This document shows, one piece after another, positions 34,830 through 43,308 of a stretch of DNA of 64,000 bases (positions are counted from its first letter, which is position 1; each line of letters opens with the position of its first letter). The position numbers and the translations under genes are program-made. The notes below the pieces were generated by a model. The model had not been told where the DNA came from, did not search any database, and saw only the letters and a list, made by a program, of their open reading frames with translations. The stretch is from an uncultured Bacteroidota bacterium (lineage in GTDB: Bacteria; Bacteroidota; Bacteroidia; Flavobacteriales; Flavobacteriaceae), in contig CACASE010000003.1 of assembly GCA_902535165.1 (NCBI GenBank), forward strand, positions 1 through 64,000. Direction: 5' to 3'.

Positions 34830-35651
34830 ATGGAAAAATATACAAAAATCGGATTACCAGCACTAATTGGTGCTTTAGTGTTATTTGTCTTTGCTGTAAA
34901 AACATTTGTTAATATCGGATATGGTGAAGCTGGTGTTTTATTTAAAACATTTGGTAATGGTGTTGTTACTGATGAACCTCCACTAGGTGAAGGTTTAAAT
35001 ATTGTAATGCCATGGAACACAGTTTATATATATAACGTAAAACAACAAGAGGTTTTTGAAAGTAAAATGCAAGTTTTATCCTCTAACGGGCTGGACATAT
35101 CTTTAGATATCTCAGTGCTATACCAACCAAAGATTCAAGAGTTAGGTTTACTACACCAAACCAAGGGATCTAATTACTTAAATGTTGTAATTATTCCATC
35201 ACTCAGGGCAGTAGCTAGAAGTGTGGTTGGACAATACACGCCAGAACAACTTTATTCAACCAAAAGAGATGCTATTCAAAATGAAATTTTTGAGCAGCTT
35301 GTTGAAGATGTTGAACAACAGCACGTTCAAATCAACTCTGTTCTTGTTAGAGATGTAACTCTTCCGGCTAATATAAAGGCTGCAATTGAGAGAAAACTAA
35401 CTCAAGAGCAAGAAGCTTTAGAATATGTTTTTAGGTTGGAAAAAGCAAGGCAAGAGGCTGAAAAATTAAGAATAGATGCCGAAGGTAAAGCTAATGCCAA
35501 CAGAATTTTAAACAGTTCTTTAACCAGTAATATTTTAAGAGATAAAGGAATTGAAGCTACCCTTAAGTTAGCTGAGTCTCCAAACTCAAAAGTAGTTGTT
35601 GTGGGTTCAGGTGAAAACGGAGGTCTTCCACTAATATTGGGTAACCAATAA
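34830..35651 (+). CDS. prohibitin-family (SPFH/Band 7) membrane protein
   Basis: 273-aa inner-membrane protein with one N-terminal span (about 8-28: LPALIGALVLFVFAVKTFV) and an SPFH domain (about 30-190: GEAGVLFKTFGNGVVTDEPPLGEGLNIVMPW...). A coiled-coil helix follows (EALEYVFRLEKARQEAEKLRIDAEGKANA). Prohibitin-like proteins form large ring assemblies that scaffold membrane proteases. Last gene of the lpxD operon, followed by a strong terminator. Confidence 0.9.
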   Translation: MEKYTKIGLPALIGALVLFVFAVKTFVNIGYGEAGVLFKTFGNGVVTDEPPLGEGLNIVMPWNTVYIYNVKQQEVFESKMQVLSSNGLDISLDISVLYQPKIQELGLLHQTKGSNYLNVVIIPSLRAVARSVVGQYTPEQLYSTKRDAIQNEIFEQLVEDVEQQHVQINSVLVRDVTLPANIKAAIERKLTQEQEALEYVFRLEKARQEAEKLRIDAEGKANANRILNSSLTSNILRDKGIEATLKLAESPNSKVVVVGSGENGGLPLILGNQ

Positions 35652-35670
35652 GACCTTTACAAATTTTTTT

Positions 35671-35697
35671 AAAACCCTGTTTAGACAGGGTTTTTTT
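35671..35697 (+). terminator. Rho-independent terminator after the lpxD operon
   Basis: Ten-base-pair stem AAAACCCTGT/ACAGGGTTTT with a TTAG loop, ending in seven T's, 19 bp after the prohibitin stop. It closes the seven-gene operon. Confidence 0.88.
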
Positions 35698-35800
35698 ATT
35701 TTTAGATATGCTAGTAGAAAACCTTCAAGTTTTGAGATTAACAAAAAAATCTCCTCTGATTAACTGAGAAGATTTTATTATATTTACAAAAAAATTATAA

Positions 35801-36244
35801 TTGGCAAAATCACAACAAACATTCAATAAGCTCGAAAGAGAAAAGAATAAAGCAAAGAAAAGAGAAGAAAAAAGAAAAAAAATGGCCGCTCGTAGAGAAG
35901 CTAAAGCGCGTGGTGAGTACAAACAAGATGAATTTGTCTATGTTGATTTTAATGGAAATTTTACTGATACTCCGCCGGATCCTGCAGAAAAAGAACAAAT
36001 TAGTTTAGATTCAATAGTTATTAGCCCAACAAAAAAAGATGATATTGATGATCGTATCAACGGAAAAGTAACTTTTTATGATGATGAAAAAGGTTTTGGT
36101 TTTATTAAAAATCCTTTGAACCAAGATTCATACTTCTTTCACTTCAGTGAATGTCCTGATCAACTAACTGTAGGAGATAAAGTTGAATTTGAATTAATAA
36201 AAGGAGAAAAAGGTATGAATGCTATTAAAATCATAAAACAGTAA
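35801..36244 (+). CDS. cold-shock-domain protein with Lys-rich N-terminal extension
   Basis: 147-aa nucleic-acid-binding protein. Residues 1-45 are a highly charged Lys/Arg/Glu helix (LEREKNKAKKREEKRKKM...). A linker follows, then a cold-shock domain (about 84-147) with RNP1 KGFGFI and RNP2 YFFHFS. Such tailed CSD proteins are typical of Bacteroidota and probably bind RNA. I keep the TTG start at 35801 because MAKSQQTFNK matches the family N-terminus and no ATG precedes the charged helix. A TATATTTA box lies 14 nt upstream. Confidence 0.85.
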   Translation: MAKSQQTFNKLEREKNKAKKREEKRKKMAARREAKARGEYKQDEFVYVDFNGNFTDTPPDPAEKEQISLDSIVISPTKKDDIDDRINGKVTFYDDEKGFGFIKNPLNQDSYFFHFSECPDQLTVGDKVEFELIKGEKGMNAIKIIKQ

Positions 36245-36277
36245 ATGAATCATAATATATATTATGTTAAATTTTAG

Positions 36278-36808
36278 ATGAAGAAAAAGATATTATATTC
36301 CCTACTCATAATTCTTGCAGTATTTGTAACATACACAGCATATGTGATTAACAACCCTGTCAGTCCATTAGAAACAGTTAGTTCAAATGATTCTGATGTA
36401 TCTGTCACATATAGTCGTCCTTTTAAGAATGATAGATTAATCTTTGGAAATGCCTCTGACGAAGCTTTAGTTCCATATGAAAACTATTGGAGAACTGGAG
36501 CTAATAGACATACATATATAGAAAATAATATCGATCTTAATATTGATGGGAATACCCTATTTCCTGGAAAATACTCCATGTATACAATTCCTGGTGAAAA
36601 TGAATGGGAAGTTTATTTTAATACAAATATTAATTATTTTGGAGTCTCCAGACCTGATGAGTCTGATGATGTACTCTCAATTAAAGTTCCAGTAATAAAG
36701 CTTTTAAACGAAATTGAACAATTTACCATTGATTTTGAAAATGATTCAATTTTTAACTACATTTCTTTAAAATGGGATTTAACTAAGGTTATGATTCCTT
36801 TCAAATAA
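36278..36808 (+). CDS. DUF2911 protein, membrane-anchored
   Basis: 176-aa protein with an N-terminal hydrophobic anchor or signal (about 5-25) and a DUF2911 domain. The characteristic block is VSVTYSRPFKNDRLIFG, then PYENYWRTGANRHTYIE, and FPGKYSMYTIPGENEWEVYFN. Function unknown; located in the periplasm by inference. Followed 1 bp later by an amidohydrolase, so the pair is probably one operon. Confidence 0.85.
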   Translation: MKKKILYSLLIILAVFVTYTAYVINNPVSPLETVSSNDSDVSVTYSRPFKNDRLIFGNASDEALVPYENYWRTGANRHTYIENNIDLNIDGNTLFPGKYSMYTIPGENEWEVYFNTNINYFGVSRPDESDDVLSIKVPVIKLLNEIEQFTIDFENDSIFNYISLKWDLTKVMIPFK

Positions 36809-36809
36809 A

Positions 36810-37979
36810 ATGACATTTAGAGGCTTTTTAAAGACCCTTTCCTACATTTTAGGCATATTTGTTACTGTTTTAATTTTATCTGGGATTTCTTACCTAATTA
36901 TCGACGGTATAAATAAGAAAAGTAATGTCATGGATATTGGAGAGTACTCCCCTGTTTCCACCTTAGTAGTTCCTGAGAATCCTACTTATAAATCAAAATT
37001 TCCTTTTGTAGATGTTCATAGTCATCATTGGGATATGCCAGTAAAAGATCTTTCAAAACTTGTAACCGAAATGGATAGTTTGAATATGGCTTATTTAATT
37101 AATTTGAGTGGTTCTGGATTTGGAGCTTTCTCTGGAAATCAGGAATTGATGGATTTAAATTTAACTAAGTCATTAGAAAACGTAAATGAAAATTATCCTG
37201 ATCGTTTTGGAGTTTTTCTAAACTTAGATCTGGCAAAAATTGATAAATCTGATTTTGAAAAAAATAATATAACGCAGATAGAAAATGCTGTAAGTCAAGG
37301 AGTTATAGGACTAAAAATTTACAAAAATCTTGGATTGACCTTAAGAGATTCTAGAAATATTCGTGTTCCTGTAGATGATGATAGATTATCTCACATATGG
37401 GAAGCTTGTGCGAAATTTAACATACCTGTATTAATTCATTCAGGTGAACCAAAAGCTTTTTTTGATCCAGTAGATAAATTCAATGAAAGGTGGTTACATG
37501 CAAGAGAAAAGCCTAGAAGTTTTAGACCTAGTGATAAATACCCCACTTTTGACCAAGTCATGTATGAACAGGAACAGTTATTTAAAAAACATCCAAAAAC
37601 AACTTTTATAAATGCTCATTTTGGTTGGTATGGAAATGATTTAGGAAGACTTTCTAAACAACTTTCTGAACTGACTAACGTGTATGTAGAATTTGGAGCT
37701 GTAATTAATGAGCTTGGTAGACAACCTAGTACTGCACGAAGATTTTTTGAGGATTATCAGGATAGAATTCTTTTTGGTAAGGATATATATAAAATGGATG
37801 AATATTATATATATTTTCAAGTTCTAGAAACAGATGATGAGTATATTGAATATTATAGAAAAAGACATGGTCTCTGGAGGTTATATGGATTGAATCTTCC
37901 TGATGAAATATTAAAAAAAGTTTATTATCAAAATGCACTTAAAATTTTTCCAAATATTAACCCAAATCTTTTCAAATAA
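36810..37979 (+). CDS. membrane-anchored amidohydrolase_2-family metal-dependent hydrolase
   Basis: 389-aa TIM-barrel hydrolase tethered by an N-terminal span (about 9-31). Metal-site candidates: HxH in VDVHSHHWD (near 70), His in VLIHSGEP, His in FINAHFGW, and Asp in LFGKDIY, in the order expected for Amidohydrolase_2 enzymes. The substrate is unknown. Unlike most family members, which are cytoplasmic, this one appears anchored and outward-facing. Probably co-transcribed with the DUF2911 gene. Confidence 0.85.
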   Translation: MTFRGFLKTLSYILGIFVTVLILSGISYLIIDGINKKSNVMDIGEYSPVSTLVVPENPTYKSKFPFVDVHSHHWDMPVKDLSKLVTEMDSLNMAYLINLSGSGFGAFSGNQELMDLNLTKSLENVNENYPDRFGVFLNLDLAKIDKSDFEKNNITQIENAVSQGVIGLKIYKNLGLTLRDSRNIRVPVDDDRLSHIWEACAKFNIPVLIHSGEPKAFFDPVDKFNERWLHAREKPRSFRPSDKYPTFDQVMYEQEQLFKKHPKTTFINAHFGWYGNDLGRLSKQLSELTNVYVEFGAVINELGRQPSTARRFFEDYQDRILFGKDIYKMDEYYIYFQVLETDDEYIEYYRKRHGLWRLYGLNLPDEILKKVYYQNALKIFPNINPNLFK

Positions 37980-37995
37980 GTTTTATTTTTAGCCC

Positions 37996-39102
37996 ATGAT
38001 TATAGGAATTCCTAAAGAAATTAAAGAAAGTGAACACAGAGTTGGTATGACTCCCTCTGGTGTTCAAACTCTAATTCAAAATGGACATGATGTTTATGTT
38101 CAAAATTCCGCAGGTCAAGGAAGTGGACACACAGATGAAGATTATTCAAATGTTGGTGCTAGCGTTCTTAAAACTATTGAAGAAGTATATGATATTTCTG
38201 AAATGATAATTAAGGTAAAAGAACCTTTAAAAAAAGAGTATTCATTAATAAAAGAAGGTCAAATCATATATACATATTTTCATTTTGCTTCATCATTAGA
38301 GCTAACAAAAGCTATGATTGACAGTAAATCAGTTTGTATTGCTTACGAAACAGTTGAAAATTCAGACGGGTCACTTCCACTCTTAACTCCAATGTCAGAA
38401 GTAGCTGGAAGAATGGCAGCTCAACAGGGTGCTAAATTTCTTGAAAAACATCAAAAAGGTTGTGGAATTTTATTAGGAGGAGTTCCTGGTGTTAGTCCAG
38501 CTAAAGCTGTTGTTTTAGGAGGAGGTGTCGTTGGAACTCAGTCTGCTAAAATGTTAGCTGGTTTGGGTGCTGATGTCACTATTTTAGATATAAATCTTGA
38601 AAGACTTAGAGAGCTTGATGATATTTTGCCTAAAAATGTTAAAACTAAGTTTTCTAACCATTATAATATTGAAAAGGAAATTCAAAATGCTCATCTTGTT
38701 ATCGGAGCAGTTCTTATTGCTGGAGCTAAAGCACCTAGCCTAATCACTAGGTCAATGCTAAGGGATTTGAAAAAAGGGACTGTCTTAGTTGATGTTGCAG
38801 TCGATCAGGGTGGCTGCTTCGAAACTACAAAACCAACTACTCACAACTCCCCTACTTACATTATTGATGATGTTTTACATTATTCTGTAGCAAATATGCC
38901 AGGTGCTGTTCCTATGACCTCAACTGAAGCCTTGACTAATGCTACAGTTTCTTATGCTATTGAATTAGCTAATAAGGGATGGAAAAAAGCGTGTAACGAA
39001 AATGAGCCACTGAGGAAAGGGCTAAACATTGTTGATGGTGATATTGTGTACAAGGCTGTTGCAGACGCATTTGATCTTAACTACACTGAACTAAATATAT
39101 AA
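37996..39102 (+). CDS. ald: alanine dehydrogenase
   Basis: NAD-dependent interconversion of alanine with pyruvate and ammonium. 368 aa. Start MIIGIPKEIKESEHRVGMTPSGV, catalytic Lys in IIKVKEP, catalytic His in YFHFASS, NAD motif LGGGVVGTQSAKML, and DVAVDQGGCFETTKPTTH. Length and motifs are normal. Followed 2 bp later by a 2OG-Fe(II) oxygenase gene. Confidence 0.95.
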   Translation: MIIGIPKEIKESEHRVGMTPSGVQTLIQNGHDVYVQNSAGQGSGHTDEDYSNVGASVLKTIEEVYDISEMIIKVKEPLKKEYSLIKEGQIIYTYFHFASSLELTKAMIDSKSVCIAYETVENSDGSLPLLTPMSEVAGRMAAQQGAKFLEKHQKGCGILLGGVPGVSPAKAVVLGGGVVGTQSAKMLAGLGADVTILDINLERLRELDDILPKNVKTKFSNHYNIEKEIQNAHLVIGAVLIAGAKAPSLITRSMLRDLKKGTVLVDVAVDQGGCFETTKPTTHNSPTYIIDDVLHYSVANMPGAVPMTSTEALTNATVSYAIELANKGWKKACNENEPLRKGLNIVDGDIVYKAVADAFDLNYTELNI

Positions 39103-39104
39103 TA

Positions 39105-40049
39105 ATGCCCAATATCCCATCTGTTGATTTAAATAATTTTCTTTCAGATGATCAATCGCTTAAGCAGGAATTTGTAAATAAATTAGGTAAAGCTTATCAA
39201 GATATCGGATTTGTAGCCTTGAAAGGACATTTCTTAAAAGACTCAGATATCGAAAATATATACAAATACATAAAAGTATTTTTTGATCTTCCTGATGAAG
39301 TAAAGTGTAAATATGAGCTTGATGGCTTTGCTGGTCAGAGAGGGTACACCTCATTTGGTAAAGAACATGCAAAAGGAAAGAAACACGGAGATCTAAAAGA
39401 ATTTTGGCATTTTGGTCAATATCTCGATGATTCTGAATATTCTAAGCTTGGATATCCAAAAAATCTTATTGTAGATGAAGTTCCAGAGTTTAATCAAATT
39501 GGTAAAACTGTATACCAATCATTAGAAAAAACAGCCATTTATGTTTTGAGAGCCATATCTTTGTTTTTAGATCTTGAGGAAGATCATTTTGATAAATTCG
39601 TTCAAAAGGGAAATAGTATTTTAAGACCTATCCACTACCCTCCAATTAAATCAAAACCTCTTGGAGCTGAACGAGCTGCCGCTCATGGTGATATCAACCT
39701 TATTACTCTTTTAATGGGTGCTCATGGACGCGGATTACAAGTTTTAACTAACGATGGTGAATGGATTGACGCAATAGCTGAAAAGGATGAAATAGTTATA
39801 AATGTTGGTGATATGCTTTCAAGATATACCAACAACAAATTAAAATCTACAATTCATAAGGTTATTAATCCTCCAATGGAATTATGGAAAAAGTCAAGAT
39901 ATTCAATTCCTTTCTTTCTTCATCCAGTTGGAACTATGAAACTAAATGTATTAGATTCTTGTATTGATGATCAAAATCCAAAAAAGTATGATGATATTAC
40001 CGCACATGAATTCTTAATTCAAAGACTTAAAGATATAGGTGTATTATAA
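39105..40049 (+). CDS. 2-oxoglutarate/Fe(II)-dependent oxygenase (isopenicillin N synthase-like)
   Basis: 314-aa enzyme of the 2OG-FeII_Oxy superfamily with DIOX_N domain (about 5-110: IPSVDLNNFLS...GFVALKGHFL). The Fe triad is His and Asp in AAHGDINLITLL plus distal His in KSTIHKV. The 2OG-binding Arg is in SRYSIPFFLHP. Plant-like proteins of this group are frequent in Bacteroidota; the substrate cannot be deduced. It is closely linked to ald and to the SUI1 gene (stop codon abuts the next ATG). Confidence 0.88.
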   Translation: MPNIPSVDLNNFLSDDQSLKQEFVNKLGKAYQDIGFVALKGHFLKDSDIENIYKYIKVFFDLPDEVKCKYELDGFAGQRGYTSFGKEHAKGKKHGDLKEFWHFGQYLDDSEYSKLGYPKNLIVDEVPEFNQIGKTVYQSLEKTAIYVLRAISLFLDLEEDHFDKFVQKGNSILRPIHYPPIKSKPLGAERAAAHGDINLITLLMGAHGRGLQVLTNDGEWIDAIAEKDEIVINVGDMLSRYTNNKLKSTIHKVINPPMELWKKSRYSIPFFLHPVGTMKLNVLDSCIDDQNPKKYDDITAHEFLIQRLKDIGVL

Positions 40050-40385
40050 ATGAAGAAATTAACTTCACTTAAGGATTTAAAGGTACTCATGCCAGATGAC
40101 TACAAATCTCAAAACATAATCAAACCAAAGTCTAATATTAAAAAACAAACTTTGGAAGCACATTTCTCTGTCAAAGGTAAAGCAGGTACTCCAGTAATAA
40201 TTTTAAAAGGCTTCTCAGGTTTAAATAAAGAAGATTTAAAAAGCCTCGCTAAACCAATAAAAAATAAGCTTGGTATAGGAGGAACTATTAAAAATAATGA
40301 AATTTATTTTCAAGGTGATAAGAGAGATAAAATCATATCAATACTAGAGTCAGAAGGACATTCAGTGAAAAGAATTGGGGGTTAA
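40050..40385 (+). CDS. yciH: SUI1/YciH-family translation initiation factor-like protein
   Basis: 111-aa protein with an eIF1/SUI1 fold in the C-terminal 75 residues (GTPVIILKGFSGLNKEDLKSLAKPIK..., GIGGTIKNNEIYFQGD, GHSVKRIGG). Bacterial homologues influence translation-initiation fidelity, for instance under stress. The N-terminal 35 residues are basic and probably disordered. Starts immediately after the oxygenase stop. Confidence 0.9.
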   Translation: MKKLTSLKDLKVLMPDDYKSQNIIKPKSNIKKQTLEAHFSVKGKAGTPVIILKGFSGLNKEDLKSLAKPIKNKLGIGGTIKNNEIYFQGDKRDKIISILESEGHSVKRIGG

Positions 40386-40395
40386 ATTTAATTTT

Positions 40396-40929
40396 TTAAC
40401 CATCATGCTCACCAATTGGTGAATTACTAAATAGTAGGAAACCAAATATTCCTAAACCAATTAGTGAACAGATCCAGTAGACTGCATTGTTTCCAGACGT
40501 TAGTGCTACTATATCAAGAGTAGCTTCAGCTACAAAAAATGCTATAAAAGCTTTTACTCTGTTCGAGTAAAAAAGTGCAGATACTCTTTTATAATATGTA
40601 GCCAACCCAAACCATAAAACAGGAATTAATGAGATGATAGAAGCAATAATCCAGAATGTGGAGATCTTTTCAGAAAACCAAGCCATTGGTCCAATTTCCA
40701 TCATTTCCTCAGCAATTTTAAGACCTGCATCCTCACCAATAGCATTTGACTCAGCCATAGTCATTCCTTCTGCACTAGCAAGGTCAATATCCATGTAGCT
40801 AAAAACTATTGTAACTAGTATTACAGATACAATAACTATAAATGGTATAGACAAGACTATTGTAAACAAGCTTCTAAGAATGAATGTTGATCCACTAATT
40901 GTACCGCTAAATGAGAAGAATCGTCTCAT
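40396..40929 (-). CDS. DUF805 inner-membrane protein
   Basis: 177-aa protein beginning RRFFSFSGTISGSTFILRS, matching DUF805 family starts. Four hydrophobic segments are visible (about 18-42, 85-107, 118-145 and 150-170). A soluble loop between the first two is rich in Glu/Met. The function is unknown. Third gene of a ybjQ, small-protein, DUF805 operon, with 1 bp separating it from the small protein's stop. Confidence 0.85.
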   Translation of the reverse strand: MRRFFSFSGTISGSTFILRSLFTIVLSIPFIVIVSVILVTIVFSYMDIDLASAEGMTMAESNAIGEDAGLKIAEEMMEIGPMAWFSEKISTFWIIASIISLIPVLWFGLATYYKRVSALFYSNRVKAFIAFFVAEATLDIVALTSGNNAVYWICSLIGLGIFGFLLFSNSPIGEHDG

Positions 40930-40930
40930 A

Positions 40931-41047
40931 TTAATTATTTCTTTTATTAAATTTTTCTTTATCGTATTTATCTAATCTGTTAAATAGAACATAGATAAAT
41001 GCGCAAACACCTATTAGGATTGGAATTAAAATTATAGCTGACCACAT
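40931..41047 (-). CDS. 38-residue small membrane protein
   Basis: A short open frame between ybjQ and DUF805: ATG at 41047, stop at 40931-40933. It encodes a hydrophobic helix (about 3-22: SAIILIPILIGVCAFIYVLF) followed by a charged tail rich in Lys, Asp and Asn. It fits exactly between its neighbours (4 bp after the ybjQ stop, 1 bp before the DUF805 start), which would be unusual for a chance frame. Predicted single-span protein with a cytoplasmic tail; function unknown. Confidence 0.6.
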   Translation of the reverse strand: MWSAIILIPILIGVCAFIYVLFNRLDKYDKEKFNKRNN

Positions 41048-41051
41048 TTGG

Positions 41052-41366
41052 TTATGAAATTTTAACTGCTGTCCCGTATGCTAAAATTTCACAAGCACCC
41101 TGCATAACTACAGATGTCGTCATTCTAACATTTATAACAGCATCAGCGCCTAAATTTTTGGCATCTTCAATCATACGTTCTACTGCTTGTTCCCTAGCAT
41201 AAGCTTGCAGTTTAGTATATTCTTCAATTTCTCCTCCAACAACGCTTTTTAAGCCAGCCATTAAGTCTCTCATAGCATTTCTAGCTCTGACAGTAGAACC
41301 TCTTGCTATCCCAAGGTTTTCAGTTATTTTTTTATTTGCAATAAATTCACAAGTTGATAATATCAT
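41052..41366 (-). CDS. YbjQ/UPF0145 heavy-metal-binding-domain family protein
   Basis: 104-aa protein of the YbjQ family. Blocks: ENLGIARGSTVRARNAMRDLMAGLKSVVGGEIEEYTKL, AREQAVERMIEDAKNLGADAVINVRMTTS. Family name notwithstanding, few Cys/His ligands are present (two Cys); pentameric assembly is known for homologues. It starts the operon with the 38-aa protein and DUF805. A minus-strand TAATTTTG box lies 12 nt upstream. Confidence 0.92.
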   Translation of the reverse strand: MILSTCEFIANKKITENLGIARGSTVRARNAMRDLMAGLKSVVGGEIEEYTKLQAYAREQAVERMIEDAKNLGADAVINVRMTTSVVMQGACEILAYGTAVKIS

Positions 41367-41383
41367 ACTTTAAAATTACAAAA

Positions 41384-42049
41384 TTATACCCATTTTATTG
41401 TCCTCACATTTTGCTTAATTAAAAAATCATTGCATTTTAAAAAGTGTTTATTACCAAACCAGTAGCCTTTATTAGCACTTAGCGGTGAAGGATGTCCACT
41501 TTTTAATATAAGATGGTTATTGTCATGAATAAATTTTTCTTTATTTTTTGCATAATTTCCCCAAAGCATGAAAATGAGATTACTTTTTTCTTTTGATATA
41601 ATTTTAATTACATTGTCGGTAAAAGTTTCCCATCCAATATGTCGATGAGATCCTGGAAACTTTCTTCTTACCGAAAGGATTGAGTTAAGTAGAAGAACAC
41701 CTTGATTTGACCAATCACTTAAGTCACTATTAAGTCTGGTAATGTTATAATTTTCTTTTAGTTCTTTGAAAATATTATTTAATGAAGGTGGATTTTCAAT
41801 CCCGTTATTTACTGAAAAGCATAAACCATTTGCTTGTTTTTCTCCATGGTATGGATCTTGTCCTATTATCACCACTTTAAGATTTTCAAATGAGCATTCA
41901 TCAAAAGCCCTAAAAATTTTAGCACCTGGTGGATAACAAATAAATTTTAAATATTCTTCCTTTGTTTTTTGTACTATGTCCTTAAAATAATCAGACTCAA
42001 ATTCTTTTTCTAAAACTTTTTTCCAAGATTCAGATATTCGAATACTCAA
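41384..42049 (-). CDS. ung: uracil-DNA glycosylase (family 1)
   Basis: Removes uracil from DNA. 221 aa with the water-activating loop VVIIGQDPYHGEKQANGLCFS (Asp65) and the DNA-intercalating HPSPLSANKG motif. Conserved blocks LLNSILSVR and FMLWGNYAK. The start overlaps the stop of the upstream symporter gene by 4 bp (ATGA type), suggesting co-translation. Confidence 0.97.
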   Translation of the reverse strand: MSIRISESWKKVLEKEFESDYFKDIVQKTKEEYLKFICYPPGAKIFRAFDECSFENLKVVIIGQDPYHGEKQANGLCFSVNNGIENPPSLNNIFKELKENYNITRLNSDLSDWSNQGVLLLNSILSVRRKFPGSHRHIGWETFTDNVIKIISKEKSNLIFMLWGNYAKNKEKFIHDNNHLILKSGHPSPLSANKGYWFGNKHFLKCNDFLIKQNVRTIKWV

Positions 42050-43308
42050 CTTTGATTTTTTTGAAATTTTGAAACTATGGTTGAAACTGTTGCATCTCCT
42101 GTAATGTTTACAACTGTTCTACACATGTCTAGTGGACGGTCTACTGCAAAAATTAGTGCTAATCCAGCCTCAGGAATTCCAGCCTGTGCCAAGACAATAA
42201 CTAAAACAATGATTCCTGCACTTGGTACAGCAGCAGCACCAATTGATGCTAATGTGGCTGTAGATATAATTCCAAGCTGAGCTGTAAAACTTAAATCCAG
42301 ACCAAAAGTTTGAGCAATAAAAACAGCAGCTACAGCTTGATATACTGCAGTACCGTCCATATTTATTGTGGCTCCTATAGGAAGTACAAAACTTGAAACT
42401 TCCTTTTCTACATTCAGATGATTTTGTACTCTATCCATTGTTACAGGAAGAGTCGCTGCACTTGAGCTCGTAGAAAATGCAACTAACTGTGCAGGTAAAA
42501 TTCCTTTTAGAAATGAAACAGGGTTTCTTCCAGTTATTAATTTTACAATCATAACGTAAATAATGATCATTGATATTAAGCCTAATAATAATGTTATAGA
42601 GTACATGAGAAGACTCATCAATAAATCAGGATTTGGTGCTTCAACGATTAGTGCTGCAAGCAATGCGAATACACCATATGGTGCAAACATCATGATTATG
42701 TCAATTATTTTTAAAACAACCTCATTAAATGAGTCAAAAAAATCTTTTATGGGTTTTGCTTTTTCAGGTGGAATTAAAATCATGGATACTCCAAATAATA
42801 TTGAAAAAAATATTACTTGTAGCATGTTCTTATTATCAGAAGCTGCAGATACAAAATTTGAAGGTACAAGATCTACTAGTGGTTGAAGTGGACCAGAATC
42901 TTTATTTTCAGCAGCAGCCATTCTTTTCTCCTCAGCATCTGAATCATAAGCTTCGATTAATTCTGTTCTTGTTTTTTCAGATATTGAATCACCTGGTTTT
43001 ATAATATTTACTAAAAGTAAACCAACAGAGACTGCAATTACTGTAGTTGACAAATAAGTTAAGATTGTAACACCTCCCATTGAAGATAGTTTTGAAATAT
43101 CTTTTAGGTCAGAAATTCCTTTAATTAGTGAGGCTAAGATTAGCGGAATTGCTATAAGCTTTAAAGAATTTATAAATATTGTGCCAAATGGCTTTATCCA
43201 ATTAGAAATAAATATTCCTCCTCCATTTAAGTTACTAAGTATAAAACCAAATAAAACACCTAGTGCCATTCCAATCAAAATTTTCCAGTGCAATGATATT
43301 TTTCTCAT
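42046..43308 (-). CDS. dicarboxylate/amino acid:cation symporter (DAACS family)
   Basis: 420-aa inner-membrane secondary transporter for dicarboxylates or acidic amino acids. Eight hydrophobic spans plus reentrant loops are suggested. Signatures are the Ser-rich hairpin STSSSAATLPVT, the NMDGT motif in IGATINMDGTAVYQAVAAVFIAQ, and C-terminal DRPLDMCRTVVNITGDA. A polar insertion (about 120-150) is rich in Glu/Asp. Substrate (glutamate, aspartate or C4 acid) unresolved. Shares one base with aroC upstream and overlaps ung by 4 bp. Confidence 0.92.
   Translation of the reverse strand: MRKISLHWKILIGMALGVLFGFILSNLNGGGIFISNWIKPFGTIFINSLKLIAIPLILASLIKGISDLKDISKLSSMGGVTILTYLSTTVIAVSVGLLLVNIIKPGDSISEKTRTELIEAYDSDAEEKRMAAAENKDSGPLQPLVDLVPSNFVSAASDNKNMLQVIFFSILFGVSMILIPPEKAKPIKDFFDSFNEVVLKIIDIIMMFAPYGVFALLAALIVEAPNPDLLMSLLMYSITLLLGLISMIIIYVMIVKLITGRNPVSFLKGILPAQLVAFSTSSSAATLPVTMDRVQNHLNVEKEVSSFVLPIGATINMDGTAVYQAVAAVFIAQTFGLDLSFTAQLGIISTATLASIGAAAVPSAGIIVLVIVLAQAGIPEAGLALIFAVDRPLDMCRTVVNITGDATVSTIVSKFQKNQS

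Noticed and set aside
35749..35773. Imperfect inverted repeat upstream of the cold-shock gene
   Set aside because: Eight-base arms with one mismatch and a nine-base loop lie upstream of the -7-like box, so it is unlikely to be an mRNA thermosensor; too weak to call an operator.
40380..40401. Terminator-like hairpin GGTTAAA/TTTAACC at the end of the SUI1 gene
   Set aside because: The 7-bp stem overlaps the end of the SUI1 gene and the end of the DUF805 gene, is AT-rich with an 8-base loop, and lacks a following T-run; not convincing.
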